Below are positions 24,336 to 34,595 of a stretch of DNA of 64,000 bases, piece after piece. A program made the position numbers and the translations under genes. Origin of the DNA: Bradyrhizobium sp. CB3481. GTDB lineage: Bacteria > Pseudomonadota > Alphaproteobacteria > Rhizobiales > Xanthobacteraceae. The stretch's first letter is position 1, and every line of letters starts with the position of its first letter. The DNA lies in contig NZ_CP121647.1 in the NCBI RefSeq assembly GCF_029714305.1, positions 1,508,501 to 1,572,500 of the forward strand, given 5' to 3'. The notes below the pieces were generated by a model. That model made no database searches. It was not told the DNA's origin and saw only the letters and a program-made list of their open reading frames with translations.

Positions 24336-24431
24336 GTCATCATCCGCGAAGGCGGATGATCCAGTACGCCGTGACGTCTCGATTCAAGCTGAGGCCGGTG
24401 ATTACTGGATCCCCGCCTTCGCGGGGATGAC
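24336..24431. repeat. Palindromic repeat, GATCCAGTACGCCG class, copy 1
   Basis: GTCATCATCCGCGAAGGCGG at the left, then GATCCAGTACGCCGTGA, mirrored by TACTGGATCCCCGCC and GCGGGGATGAC at the right: two hairpins joined by a central stem. This copy has plain short loops and serves as the uninterrupted reference for copies 2 and 3. It lies 46 bp after the crotonase stop and can end its transcript. Confidence 0.7.
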
Positions 24432-24520
24432 GGCCTGTGTTATCCCCTAACCCTCGCACGCGCTTCGGCATCCATGATTCCGGAGGATGCGCGGTAGGGG
24501 CTGTAGCCGCAATTACTGCT

Positions 24521-24652
24521 GTCATCCCCGCGCAGGCGGGGATCCAGTACGCCGCGGACTATCGATTCAATCACTACGGCCTCTGGAATACTGGATCCCC
24601 GCCGGAGCCTGTCATCGGGCGCGCATTCGCGCGACCCGGTGGCGGGGATGAC
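24521..24652. repeat. Palindromic repeat, GATCCAGTACGCCG class, copy 2, with a 41-bp module in its right loop
   Basis: GTCATCCCCGCGCAGGCGGG and GATCCAGTACGCCG at the left, ATACTGGATCCCCGC and GGCGGGGATGAC at the right. Bases 24603-24643 interrupt the right hairpin loop and contain their own hairpin, CGCGC-ATTC-GCGCG (24620-24633). The same module, with three changes, is inside a different repeat at 42417-42457. It ends 9 bp before the hemE stop on the opposite strand. Confidence 0.7.
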
Positions 24653-24661
24653 AGTAGGGTG

Positions 24662-26065
<1,404 letters not shown>

Positions 26066-26090
26066 CCCGTCACGCGCATGTGACGCGCGA

Positions 26091-26119
26091 AAAGCGGCTC
26101 CCTTCGCGGAGCCGCTTTT
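26091..26119. terminator. Bidirectional intrinsic terminator
   Basis: AAAGCGGCTCC (26091-26101) pairs perfectly with GGAGCCGCTTT (26108-26118) around a 6-base loop, with a T run on the plus strand and a matching A run that gives Ts on the minus strand. It lies between the small TFPASDP gene and the convergent slyX. Confidence 0.85.
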
Positions 26120-26132
26120 ACTTGATAGCGCT

Positions 26133-26348
26133 TTAATAGTGTGGCGGCCGTTCGTTCGCAGGCGCGGGTATATTGCTCTCGGCGTCCTGCAATCGTTCCT
26201 TCAATTCGGCAACCTGACGCGTCAGCCTGTCGATCTCGGTCCATTGCGCCGTGATGGTCTGATTCAGCGTCTCGATGGTCTCGTCCTGATAGGCGATCCG
26301 CACTTCCAGCGCATCAATGCGTTCGCTCAAACCTTTGACGTCAGTCAT
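26133..26348 (-). CDS. slyX: SlyX family protein
   Basis: A 71-residue coiled-coil protein: heptad-like [20 protein letters not shown] and [20 protein letters not shown], then the proline-rich tail ending in RPPHY, all typical of SlyX. The function is unknown; it is near-universal in proteobacteria. It overlaps the end of trhO by 8 bp, so the two are co-transcribed. Confidence 0.9.
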   Translation of the reverse strand: MTDVKGLSERIDALEVRIAYQDETIETLNQTITAQWTEIDRLTRQVAELKERLQDAESNIPAPANERPPHY

Positions 26349-27093
26349 CGGAGCCGCCGTTCATCTTGTGCTCGCGCAGGCCATGGCCGAGCGCCACGCG
26401 CTCGTCGAAGACGAAGCATTCGCCGCGCCAGCGGCTTTCACTTTCCGGGACGCCTTCGAGGTAGCGCAGGATGCCGCCCTTGAGGTGATAGACCTCGTCA
26501 AACCCGCGGGCCATGAGATAGGCGCTGGCCTTCTCGCAGCGGATACCGCCGGTGCAGAACATCGCGATCTTCTTGTGCCTGGCCGGGTCGAGCTTCTCTG
26601 CCGCGAAATCCTTGAACTGGCCAAAGCTCTTGAGGCCCGGATCGACCGCGCCCTCGAACGTGCCCATTGCCACCTCGAAGGCGTTGCGGGTGTCGATGAC
26701 AAGCGTATCGGGCGCTGCGATCAATGCGTTCCAGTCCGACGGCTCGACATAGATGCCGACCTGCCGCGTCGGATCGACCGCGGCATCGCCCAGCGTGACG
26801 ATTTCCTTCTTCAGGCGAATCTTCAGCCGCTGGAACGGCATCTCGGCCGCGCGCGAGAACTTGAGCTCGAGGTTGTCGAGCCGGCCGCCGAACAGCTCGC
26901 CGTGCTGCAGCTCCCGGACGAACGCGTCGATGCCTTCATCGCTGCCGGCGACCGTGCCGTTGATGCCCTCATGCGCCAGCAGCACACTGCCTTTGATGCC
27001 AAGGCCGGCGGCAAGCGCGCGCAGCGGCTCGCGCAGCTCCCGGAAATCCGGCAGCGCGGCGAACTGATAGAGGGCGGCGACCTTAAGCGGCAT
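26341..27093 (-). CDS. trhO: tRNA uridine 5-hydroxylation rhodanese-domain protein TrhO
   Basis: A 250-residue enzyme of the YceA/TrhO family, which hydroxylates C5 of U34 in some tRNAs using O2. The N-terminal ferredoxin-like domain ([12 protein letters not shown], residues 39-50) is followed by a rhodanese domain whose catalytic loop CTGGIRCEK holds the active Cys; the second Cys of that loop is also kept. Family length and layout are normal. It leads a two-gene unit with slyX. Confidence 0.9.
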   Translation of the reverse strand: MPLKVAALYQFAALPDFRELREPLRALAAGLGIKGSVLLAHEGINGTVAGSDEGIDAFVRELQHGELFGGRLDNLELKFSRAAEMPFQRLKIRLKKEIVTLGDAAVDPTRQVGIYVEPSDWNALIAAPDTLVIDTRNAFEVAMGTFEGAVDPGLKSFGQFKDFAAEKLDPARHKKIAMFCTGGIRCEKASAYLMARGFDEVYHLKGGILRYLEGVPESESRWRGECFVFDERVALGHGLREHKMNGGSDD

Positions 27094-27299
27094 GGCGACC
27101 GTTTATCAGGCCGGCCGGGGAGGGGAAACCCCGTATCCCCCGGCGCATTCCCTGCATTGCTGCCGCCCGATTCATTGGCATGCCAGCCATTGCCCTGGCG
27201 GGGATGAATATGCCAAGAACGTCCGCAATCCGCCCCCGGTTGGTCCCGTGCGGGACGCCCATAAACGCTGAAAAACAACGCTGAAAGAAAGCACTCGCG

Positions 27300-28886
27300 A
27301 TGAGGAATTTCCATTTCGCCGGCCGCTCCACGGTCCATGCCCAGAATGCGATGGTGGCGACGTCGCATCCGGAGGCGGCGCTGACCGCGATCGAGGTGAT
27401 GCGCGCCGGCGGCACGGCGGCGGATGCCGCGGTGGCGGCCTGCGCCCTTCTCGGCGTCATCGAGCCGCAATCGACCGGCATCGGCGGCGACTGCTTTGCG
27501 CTGATCCAGCCGAGGGGCGAGGGCAAGATCGTCGCCTATAACGGCTCCGGCCGCGCGCCGATGGCGGCGACCGCCGAATGGTACCTGGAGCGCAAGATTC
27601 ACTCGGTGCCGCTGACCTCGGCCCATGCGGTGAGCATTCCCGGCGCGATCGATGCCTGGGACACGATCCTGCGCGACCATGGCAAGATGGGGCTCGACAC
27701 GCTGCTGCAGCCCGCGATCAAGGCCGCCGAGGAAGGCTACGTCGTCGCACCGCGCATCGCCTTCGATTGGAAGAACCAGTTCGAGAAGCTGAAGAACGGC
27801 ACCAATACCGAGCGCTATCTGTTGCCGCACGGCAAGCCGGCGGTGGCCGGCGACGTGATCCATCAGCCGGAGCTCGGCAAGACGCTGCGCGCCATCGCCA
27901 AGAACGGCCGCGATGCGTTCTATACCGGCGAGATCGCCGCCGACATGGTCGAGACCTTGCGCGGCATCGGCGGCCTGCACACGCTGGAGGATTTTGCCGC
28001 GCATTCGACCGAAACGACGTCGCCGATCGGCACCATGTACAAGGGCCACGACGTCTGGCAGTGCCCGCCGAACGGCCCGGGCATCACCATGCTGGTGATG
28101 CTGAACATCCTCTCCCGCTTCGACCTGACCAAGTTCGCGCCGCTTAGCATCGAGCGCTTCCATCTCGAAGCGGAAGCCGCCCGCATCGCCTACATGATGC
28201 GCGAGCAGCATGTTGCCGATCCGCAGCATGTCCATGTCGACGTCGCCGGCATCCTTGCCAAGGAGTTCGCCGAGGAGCACATCAAGAACATCCGGATGGA
28301 CCGGCTGCTCGAATTGCCGAACGTTGCGCCGCCGATGAACCCGTCCACCGTCTACATCACCGTGGTCGACAAGGACCGCAACGTCTGCTCCTTCATCAAC
28401 TCGATTGCGCATTCGTTCGGCTCGGCGATCGTCTCCAACAACACCGGCGTCCTCTTGCAGAACCGCGCCGGTGGCTTCCGCATTCAGCCCGGCCACCCCA
28501 ATTGCATCGCGCCGGGCAAGCGGCCGCTGCACACGATCATTCCCTCGCTCGCCACGAAGAACGGCCGCGCGGTGATGCCGTTCGGCGTGATGGGCGGCCA
28601 GTATCAGCCGGTCGGGCAGAGCCACGTGCTGACCAATATCCTCGACTATGGCTGCGACGTGCAGGAAGCCATCGATATGCCGCGCGGCCTGCATTATGAG
28701 GGCGTCTACCAGCTCGAAGACAGCGTGCCGGCCGAAATCGTCGAGGGTCTCAAGAAGATCGGCCACAAAACCACCAGCGTGGTCGGCCCGCTCGGCGGCG
28801 GCCAGGCGATCTGGATCGACTGGGAGAAGGGCACGCTGACTGGCGGCTCCGATCCGCGCAAGGACGGTTGCGCGCTCGGCTATTGA
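27300..28886 (+). CDS. ggt: Gamma-glutamyltransferase family protein, probably cytoplasmic
   Basis: An Ntn hydrolase of 528 residues that transfers or hydrolyses gamma-glutamyl groups, or acts on an acyl side chain as in cephalosporin acylases. The precursor self-cleaves before Thr350 in NPSTVYITVVD to give two subunits. Other family features are STGIGGDCFALI and MGGQYQPVGQSHVLTN. No signal peptide is present (MRNFHFAGRSTV), unlike periplasmic E. coli Ggt, so it acts inside the cell, as many soil-bacterial homologues do. It stands alone, 207 bp after the trhO start on the divergent side. The large antisense frame across it is a shadow. Confidence 0.9.
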   Translation: MRNFHFAGRSTVHAQNAMVATSHPEAALTAIEVMRAGGTAADAAVAACALLGVIEPQSTGIGGDCFALIQPRGEGKIVAYNGSGRAPMAATAEWYLERKIHSVPLTSAHAVSIPGAIDAWDTILRDHGKMGLDTLLQPAIKAAEEGYVVAPRIAFDWKNQFEKLKNGTNTERYLLPHGKPAVAGDVIHQPELGKTLRAIAKNGRDAFYTGEIAADMVETLRGIGGLHTLEDFAAHSTETTSPIGTMYKGHDVWQCPPNGPGITMLVMLNILSRFDLTKFAPLSIERFHLEAEAARIAYMMREQHVADPQHVHVDVAGILAKEFAEEHIKNIRMDRLLELPNVAPPMNPSTVYITVVDKDRNVCSFINSIAHSFGSAIVSNNTGVLLQNRAGGFRIQPGHPNCIAPGKRPLHTIIPSLATKNGRAVMPFGVMGGQYQPVGQSHVLTNILDYGCDVQEAIDMPRGLHYEGVYQLEDSVPAEIVEGLKKIGHKTTSVVGPLGGGQAIWIDWEKGTLTGGSDPRKDGCALGY

Positions 28887-28926
28887 GCGTCTAGAAGCTC
28901 CGTCTCTCCAGAACGAGGTTCAACCG

Positions 28927-29385
28927 ATGCGCTTCTCGCGACGCACGATCTTCCGGACCGCCTTTGCCGCCATGGCAGCCGCGGTCGCCACGCCCGCTGC
29001 CATCAGGTCGGCATCGGCCCAGACTGCAGGAAAACCCATGACCACAGCTTCAGGCTTGCAGATCATCGACAGCAAAGTCGGCACTGGCGCCTCGCCGGCA
29101 TCAGGCCAGACCTGCGTCATGCACTATACCGGCTGGCTCTACGAGAACGGCCAGAAGGGCAAGAAGTTCGATTCCTCTGTCGATCGCAACGAGCCGTTCG
29201 AGTTCAAGATCGGCCAGCGCCAGGTGATCGCCGGCTGGGACGAGGGCGTTGCCTCGATGAAGGTCGGCGGCAAGCGCACGCTGATCATCCCGCCCGCGCT
29301 CGGCTATGGCGCGCGCGGCGCCGGCGGCGTCATCCCGCCGAACGCGACGCTGATGTTCGACGTCGAATTGCTGGCGGTGAAGTAA
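28927..29385 (+). CDS. Exported FKBP-type peptidyl-prolyl isomerase
   Basis: A 152-residue prolyl isomerase. Residues 1-31 form an export signal with an SRRTIFR start resembling a Tat motif, cut after ASA. The FKBP domain runs from TTASGLQIIDSKVGTG; pocket residues include YTGWLYENG, FDSS, VIAGWDEGVASMKVGG and ALGYGARGAG. It works on folding of exported proteins in the periplasm. It begins 40 bp after the gamma-glutamyltransferase stop, so they may share a transcript. Confidence 0.9.
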   Translation: MRFSRRTIFRTAFAAMAAAVATPAAIRSASAQTAGKPMTTASGLQIIDSKVGTGASPASGQTCVMHYTGWLYENGQKGKKFDSSVDRNEPFEFKIGQRQVIAGWDEGVASMKVGGKRTLIIPPALGYGARGAGGVIPPNATLMFDVELLAVK

Positions 29386-29406
29386 CGCCAACGAGGGAGG
29401 CGCATC

Positions 29407-30387
29407 GTGAAGGTCTCGATCCTCGACGATTATTTCGATACGCTGCGCACCCTCGACTGTTTTGCAAAGCTCGCCGGGCATGACGTGACGATCTGGAACG
29501 ATCATGTCCAGGATGTCGACGTGCTGGCGGAGCGGCTGAAGGATACCGAGGCGCTGGTGCTGATCCGCGAGCGCACGCAGATTCGCACCCCGCTGCTGGA
29601 GCGGCTGCCGAAACTGAAATTGATCAGCCAGCGCAGCGTCTATCCGCATATCGATATCGACACCTGCACCCGGCTCGGCATTGTCGTGTCGTCCAGCCAG
29701 CACGCCGATACGCCCTCCTATGCGACCGCCGAATTCACCTGGGGCCTGATCCTGGCGGCGATGCGCGCCATTCCGCAGCAGATGGCGGCGCTCAAGGCCG
29801 GCAAATGGCAGATCGGCGTCGGCCACACGCTGCGCGGCAAGACGCTCGGCATCTATGGCTACGGGCGGATCGGCGCCGTCGTTGCCGGCTATGGCAAGGC
29901 GTTCGGCATGAACGTGCTGGTATGGGCGCGCGAGCCGGCGATGGCGAAGGCCCGTGCCGACGGCCATGCGACCGCCATGAGCAAGGCCGATTTCTTCGAG
30001 CGGTGCGACGTGCTTTCGCTGCACATGCGGCTCGTCGACGCGACGCGCGGCATCGTGAAGGCAGAAGACCTCGCGCGGATGAAGCCCACGGCGCTCCTCG
30101 TCAACACTAGCCGTGCGCCGCTGATCGAGCCGAACGCGCTCGTCAACGCGTTGCGCGCCGGACGGCCCGGGATGGCCGCGGTCGACGTTTACGAAAAGGA
30201 GCCGCTGCGCGACGTCAACGATCCGCTGCTGTCCCTGGATAACGTGGTCTGCACGCCGCATCTCGGCTATGTCTCGCGCGACGAGTACGAACTGCAGTTC
30301 ACCGATATTTTCGATCAGATATTGGCCTATGAAGCGGGAACGCCGACCAACGTCGTCAATCCGGATGTGATGTCCAGGCGGCGCTGA
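29407..30387 (+). CDS. D-2-hydroxyacid dehydrogenase family protein
   Basis: A 326-residue NAD(P)-dependent dehydrogenase. Rossmann motif [16 protein letters not shown], substrate-site Arg in [10 protein letters not shown], the following Glu of the relay (VYEKEPL) and catalytic His in [13 protein letters not shown] are all present. The family reduces 2-keto acids or works in serine and phosphonate pathways; the N-terminal [19 protein letters not shown] branch is common in Bradyrhizobium and not biochemically assigned as far as I know. It lies 21 bp after the FKBP gene. Confidence 0.9.
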   Translation: MKVSILDDYFDTLRTLDCFAKLAGHDVTIWNDHVQDVDVLAERLKDTEALVLIRERTQIRTPLLERLPKLKLISQRSVYPHIDIDTCTRLGIVVSSSQHADTPSYATAEFTWGLILAAMRAIPQQMAALKAGKWQIGVGHTLRGKTLGIYGYGRIGAVVAGYGKAFGMNVLVWAREPAMAKARADGHATAMSKADFFERCDVLSLHMRLVDATRGIVKAEDLARMKPTALLVNTSRAPLIEPNALVNALRAGRPGMAAVDVYEKEPLRDVNDPLLSLDNVVCTPHLGYVSRDEYELQFTDIFDQILAYEAGTPTNVVNPDVMSRRR

Positions 30388-30516
30388 AAGGGCCGCCGAC
30401 AGGCCGGTCATGACGAAAACCGGGACGCCCATGCGCCGCGGGCTCCCTTAATCTTCTGGTTTGCCGCCGCGCTTTTCGATACTTTCAGGACAAACGATCC
30501 TTCGAAAAGGCGCCCC

Positions 30517-31032
30517 ATGACCGGCACGCACGACCACAGCCATTCGCACCATCACCACGATCACGACGAGCGCTGGAAGCATGACGGCGTTCGCGTCATC
30601 CCCGGCAATCAGCTCGATCCCAACGTGCCCTCGACCGCCGGCATGGACCGCAAGGCCGCGATCAATTTCGCGCGCGTCGGCGCGCAGAAATTGTGGGCGG
30701 GCACGGTGACGATCAGGCCGGACGCCAAGACCGGCGCGCATCATCACGGCCATCTCGAAAGCATCATCTATGTCGTGAAGGGCAAGGCGCGGATGCGCTG
30801 GGGCGAGCATCTGCAGTTCACCGCCGAAGCCGGCCCCGGCGATTTCATCTTCGTGCCGCCCTATGTGCCGCATCAGGAGATCAACGCCAGCCCCGACGAA
30901 GTGCTGGAATGCGTGCTGGTGCGCTCTGATGGCGAGGCGGTTGCGATCAATCTCGACATCGAGCCGGTGGAAAAGCCGGAGACGGTATTGTGGATCGATC
31001 CGGTTCATCGCGATCCTGCCGAAAAGAAATAA
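30517..31032 (+). CDS. Cupin domain protein with a His-rich N-terminus
   Basis: A 171-residue single cupin. Motif 1 GAHHHGHLESIIYVVKG and motif 2 PGDFIFVPPYVPHQEIN supply the three His and one Glu for a metal centre. The first 20 residues carry ten histidines (HDHSHSHHHHDHDERWKHDG), which could hold extra metal ions. Members range from dioxygenases to isomerases. It sits 44 bp before the crotonase gene on the same strand, so they may be functionally linked. No signal peptide. Confidence 0.85.
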   Translation: MTGTHDHSHSHHHHDHDERWKHDGVRVIPGNQLDPNVPSTAGMDRKAAINFARVGAQKLWAGTVTIRPDAKTGAHHHGHLESIIYVVKGKARMRWGEHLQFTAEAGPGDFIFVPPYVPHQEINASPDEVLECVLVRSDGEAVAINLDIEPVEKPETVLWIDPVHRDPAEKK

Positions 31033-31076
31033 AGAATCGCAATCGTCGCCATCGGCTGGTGTCACGGGGGAATGTC

Positions 31077-31814
31077 ATGACGCTTGTTCGCTATGAGAGC
31101 GCAGGCCACGTCGCCACCATTACGATGGATCGTGCGTCCGCGCATAATGCGCTCAATAACGCGCTATGCGATGAACTGCGCGAGGCCTGGCAGCGCTTCC
31201 ACGAAAGCGATGACCGCGTTGCGGTGCTTGCTTCGTCCGAAGAGAAGTATTTTTCGGTCGGTGCCGACGTCAGGGATCTCCCGGTCAACATGTGGCATGC
31301 GGTGCCGGGTCTTGGCGTCGAGCTGGACAAGCCGGTGATTGCCGCGACCTCGGGTTGGGTCGTCGGCGGCGCCTTCGTGCTGGTGCAGATGGCGGACATG
31401 TGTGTGGCGTCGGAGACGACGCGCTTCATCTATCCCGAGGGCAAGATCGGCACCACCGCCGGCGGAATCTCCTCGGTGATGGCGCGGATGCCGCACAAGA
31501 TCGCGATGGAGTTTCTGCTGGTCGGCGAGGAGATGTCGGCGGAACGCGCCTACCAGATCGGCTTCGTCAACAAGGTCGCGCCGAGCGGGCAGCACGTCGC
31601 GCTCGCGCAGGAAATGGCGGCCAAGATCGCCGCCAATGCGCCGCTGGTGGTCCGGGCGCTGAAGAAGCTCGCCCGCGACGCGATGCCCAAGGGTCCGCTC
31701 GAAGGCGTTGCCGAGGTGCGCCGGCTGCTCGATGTCATCAGGGACAGCGAGGATCTCAAGGAGGGCGTCAAGGCCTTCACTGAGAAGCGCAAGCCGGACT
31801 TCAAGGGCAAGTAG
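31077..31814 (+). CDS. Enoyl-CoA hydratase/isomerase (crotonase) family
   Basis: A 245-residue crotonase starting at MTLVRYESAGHVATITMDR; the ATG at 31077 follows GGGGGAAT, while a longer frame upstream runs through the end of the cupin gene. Oxyanion-hole segments are FSVGADVRDLPV and SGWVVGGAFVLVQMADM; the site region EGKIGTTAGGISSVM lacks the second catalytic Glu of true hydratases, so it is probably an isomerase, hydrolase or ligase-type member. The substrate is unknown. Confidence 0.88.
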   Translation: MTLVRYESAGHVATITMDRASAHNALNNALCDELREAWQRFHESDDRVAVLASSEEKYFSVGADVRDLPVNMWHAVPGLGVELDKPVIAATSGWVVGGAFVLVQMADMCVASETTRFIYPEGKIGTTAGGISSVMARMPHKIAMEFLLVGEEMSAERAYQIGFVNKVAPSGQHVALAQEMAAKIAANAPLVVRALKKLARDAMPKGPLEGVAEVRRLLDVIRDSEDLKEGVKAFTEKRKPDFKGK

Positions 31815-31959
31815 GAATTGCGCGGCTGCGCTCGGGTTGTATTCGCGCGGATATTCGCGTGATCGCGCGATCGTGTTCGCACCGCGACGCGCGTGCCTGC
31901 GCCCCAAGGATGTTCCCTGCTAAGCTTCGCACACGAAAAATGTAATGTGGGATGAAGCG

Positions 31960-32970
31960 ATGACGAATTCCGGGAATTTGATAGGGCGGCGCACTGTTCT
32001 CACAGGCCTCGGCCTTGGCGCGGCGGCGATTGCAGCGTTGCCCACGCAGGCTGCGACGTCTTCCGAGAGCGGCAAGATTTGGAGCAGCGAATATTGGACC
32101 AAGAAGGGCGACGTTCCCTTGTGGATGTTTCGCAAGCGGATCGGTGCGCCCAAGCCCAGCGAGCCGGCGCGGCCGGTCGTCTTCTTCGTCCACGGTTCTT
32201 CGGTGACGTCACGGGTGTTCGATCTCACCGTGCCGGGCAAGGGCGAATATTCCGTCATGAACGAATTCGCCCGCCACGGCTTCGACTGCTGGACGATGGA
32301 CCACGAGAACTACGGAAAATCCGGCCGCACCTCGGGCAATGCCGATATCGCCAGCGGCGTCGAGGATTTGAAGGTTGCGGTTGAGCTGATCGCCCGCGAG
32401 ACCGGCCAGAACAAGGTTCATTTCGTCGGCGAATCCTCGGGCGCACTGCGCGCGGGTGCCTACGCCATGGTGGCGCCCGAGCGGGTCGACCGCCTGGTGT
32501 TCGCCGCCTTCACCTACAAGGGCGAGGGTTCACCGACCCTGACCAAGCGGGCCGAGCAGCTCGCCTACTTCCGCTCCCACAACATGCGCAAGCGCGACCG
32601 CGACATGATCCGCTCGATCGCGACGCGCGACAAGCCCGGGACTTCCGATCCGGCCGTGATGGAGGCGCTGGCGGATGTCGAGATGCAGTTCGGCGATCAG
32701 GTGCCGACCGGCACCTATCTCGACATGACCGCCAATCTGCCGGTGGTGCATCCGGAGAAAGTACTGGCGCCGGTGCTGCTGGTGCGCGGTGAATATGACG
32801 GCATCGCCACCGTCGCCGATCTCGAGGAATTCTACAACAAGCTGCCGAATGGCGATCGGCAGCTCATCATCCTGCCCGGCACCGCCCATTCGGTCGCGCT
32901 CGCGATCAACAGGCAGCTGTTCTGGCATGTGACGCGGGCGTTTCTCACCATGCCGACGCCGATTGCGTAA
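31960..32970 (+). CDS. Tat-exported alpha/beta hydrolase
   Basis: About 336 residues. The signal GRRTVLTGLGLGAAAIAALP has the twin arginine and hydrophobic run of the Tat pathway, cut near QAA. The hydrolase domain has the oxyanion element FVHGSSVTSRVF, nucleophile Ser in GESSGALRAG, an acid in RGEYDGIATV and catalytic His in PGTAHSVAL. An ATG 15 bp upstream is equally in frame; I prefer 31960, which has GGGATGAAG before it. Such proteins cleave esters or lactones in the periplasm. The 145 bp before it hold only a weak promoter-like region. Confidence 0.88.
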   Translation: MTNSGNLIGRRTVLTGLGLGAAAIAALPTQAATSSESGKIWSSEYWTKKGDVPLWMFRKRIGAPKPSEPARPVVFFVHGSSVTSRVFDLTVPGKGEYSVMNEFARHGFDCWTMDHENYGKSGRTSGNADIASGVEDLKVAVELIARETGQNKVHFVGESSGALRAGAYAMVAPERVDRLVFAAFTYKGEGSPTLTKRAEQLAYFRSHNMRKRDRDMIRSIATRDKPGTSDPAVMEALADVEMQFGDQVPTGTYLDMTANLPVVHPEKVLAPVLLVRGEYDGIATVADLEEFYNKLPNGDRQLIILPGTAHSVALAINRQLFWHVTRAFLTMPTPIA

Positions 32971-33112
32971 TTTGCCTTTGTAAGCCCACGGCCGGCATTT
33001 CCGAGCGGCACAAGAGCCGGCCAGAGCAACCCCAAAAAAAATTTGAAAACGGGTGTCGGATCGACCGGCGCCCGCTCGTCCTTGACACGAATCCCGCGAA
33101 AAGGAGCCTATT

Positions 33113-33538
33113 ATGGCCAAAATGATCTTCGTCAACCTGCCGATCAGCGATCTCGCCCGGTCCACCGCCTTCTATCAAGCGATCGGCGCCGAAAAGAACC
33201 CGCAATTCTCCGATGACACGGGATCCTGCATGGTGCTGTCCGACACCATCTACGTGATGCTGCTGACCCACGACAAATATCGCCAGTTCACCTCGAAAAA
33301 GATCGCCGATGCCAAGGCCACCAGCCAGGTCCTGCTCTGCCTTTCGGCCGACGACCGCGGGGCGGTGGATGACATCGTCGCCAAGGCGAAAGCCGCGGGT
33401 GGCGGCGTCGATCCCGGTCCGAAGCAGGATTACGGCTTCATGTATGGCCGCAGTTTTGAAGACCCCGATGGACATCATTGGGAAGTGATGTGGATGGACG
33501 TTGCCGCTGCCACCGCCGCTCAACCCGCGACCGCCTGA
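33113..33538 (+). CDS. VOC/glyoxalase-like protein (extradiol-dioxygenase fold)
   Basis: A 141-residue single VOC protein. The opening FVNLPISDLARSTAFYQAIG and closing FEDPDGHHWEVMWMD are standard for the lactoylglutathione-lyase-like group YaeR/YycE; His and Glu of the last motif are likely metal ligands. It is preceded by AAAAGGAGCC, a strong ribosome site. It pairs with the next VOC gene 31 bp downstream. Confidence 0.88.
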   Translation: MAKMIFVNLPISDLARSTAFYQAIGAEKNPQFSDDTGSCMVLSDTIYVMLLTHDKYRQFTSKKIADAKATSQVLLCLSADDRGAVDDIVAKAKAAGGGVDPGPKQDYGFMYGRSFEDPDGHHWEVMWMDVAAATAAQPATA

Positions 33539-33569
33539 CGGTCGGACGCATCGCAACCGGAGTTTATCC

Positions 33570-34058
33570 GTGTCCAAGATTTCCCCCTGCCTGTGGTTCA
33601 ACGGCGAGGCTGAAGAGGCTGCAAATCTCTATGTTTCACTGCTGCCGGATTCCCGCATCGACAAGGTCCAGCGCAACACCGTCGATGGACCGGCCGGAAA
33701 GGCCGGCACGGTGCTGGTGGTGGACTTCACGGTGGCCGGACAGCGCTTCATGGCGCTGAACGGCGGCATGAAGATGGAGCATTCGCACGCGGTCTCCTTC
33801 ATGATCGATTGCGCCGACCAGGCCGAGGTCGACCGGCTCTGGGATGCGCTGCTCGCCAATGGCGGCCAGCCCAGCAAGTGTGGCTGGCTGAAAGATCGCT
33901 TCGGCGTTTCGTGGCAGATCATCCCAAGCGCGCTGCCGAAATATCTCGGTGGTGCGGATAGCGCCGGCGCCAGGCGCGCGATGCAGGCGATGCTGGGCAT
34001 GGTCAAGCTCGACATCGCAGAGCTGCAGCGCGCGTATGAAGGCAAGAGCGCGGCGTAG
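33570..34058 (+). CDS. PhnB-like VOC protein, GTG start
   Basis: A 162-residue protein of the 3-demethylubiquinone-methyltransferase-like or PhnB branch of the VOC superfamily. It begins with SKISPCLWFNGEAEEAANLY and has KCGWLKDRFGVSWQIIPSAL, the usual end motif. The GTG at 33570 is the likely start, since the upstream readings overlap the previous gene. Function unknown; such proteins are usually not catalytically tested. Confidence 0.85.
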   Translation: MSKISPCLWFNGEAEEAANLYVSLLPDSRIDKVQRNTVDGPAGKAGTVLVVDFTVAGQRFMALNGGMKMEHSHAVSFMIDCADQAEVDRLWDALLANGGQPSKCGWLKDRFGVSWQIIPSALPKYLGGADSAGARRAMQAMLGMVKLDIAELQRAYEGKSAA

Positions 34059-34072
34059 CTCGCGCCAGCCTT

Positions 34073-34244
34073 TCATCGCCCGGCTTTGCCGCCTCCGCTA
34101 AAGCTCCGGCGAGCCAGCGAGCGATGGCCTCGGCGAAGCCTTGGCGTAGCCGGGACCGGGCGATCCAGTACGCCGTGCAGCAGATTGTTGCGAAGCAACT
34201 GGCGCCGCAGATTACTGGATGCCCCGCCTGAAGCGGGGCATGAC
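34073..34244. repeat. Palindromic repeat, GATCCAGTACGCCG class, copy 3, with a module in its left loop
   Basis: Left hairpin arms ATCGCCCGG (34075-34083) and CCGGGCGAT (34156-34164) enclose about 72 bp rich in TCCGG and GCGAGCC. The rest is the standard CCAGTACGCCG, ATTACTGGATGCCCCGCC and GCGGGGCATGAC. Compared with copy 1, the left loop has been replaced. It begins 15 bp after the VOC stop. Confidence 0.65.
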
Positions 34245-34595
34245 ACCGGGGGCGTACGATAGATCGAAAACTCGGTTTCTAGTAACTGATCCTCAACCCC
34301 ACGCCGCCGACCTTGATCTGCCTGGTCGAAGGTCCGGCCACGCGGAGCGCTTCGTTCTGGACCGCAGCCGCTTCGCCGACGCATGTTTGCGTCGAGGTAG
34401 TCGCCGTCATGAGCGCCACCGTCAGGCCAATGGCGGGCAGCGAACCAAAGCAGTTGCCAAAATTCATTTCAAAGCCGATCGATCCATCCCGGAAATCGCG
34501 CCTGATCGCGCGTGCACGCGATGTGGCAGAATTATCACTCGTGCGGCTACTGGTCCGCCGGCTAGTGATTGCGAGTTCGAAACGCGTTCAACGTG
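34245..34595. other. Gap before the mannosyltransferase gene
   Basis: About 350 bp without a convincing gene. It has no repeats of the local classes and no clear terminator. The one candidate is the weak minus-strand frame at 34279-34467, listed separately. A promoter for the downstream gene must lie here, but I cannot place it. Confidence 0.4.
34279..34467 (-). CDS. Possible small secreted protein
   Basis: A 62-residue minus-strand frame with a hydrophobic stretch (LPAIGLTVALMTATTSTQTC) that could be an export signal ending at or near Cys29. There is no strong ribosome site and no family I recognise. It may be a chance frame in this GC-rich region; I list it because nothing else occupies the gap. 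Confidence 0.2.
   Translation of the reverse strand: MNFGNCFGSLPAIGLTVALMTATTSTQTCVGEAAAVQNEALRVAGPSTRQIKVGGVGLRISY

Noticed and set aside
24291..24661. Possible CRISPR-like array
   Set aside because: Repeats are palindromic pairs with unequal spacing and no regular spacers; they belong to intergenic repeat classes found singly elsewhere in the window.
26823..28766. 647-residue minus-strand frame
   Set aside because: Antisense shadow of the gamma-glutamyltransferase and trhO genes; Arg/His/Asp-rich composition, no motif, no ribosome site.
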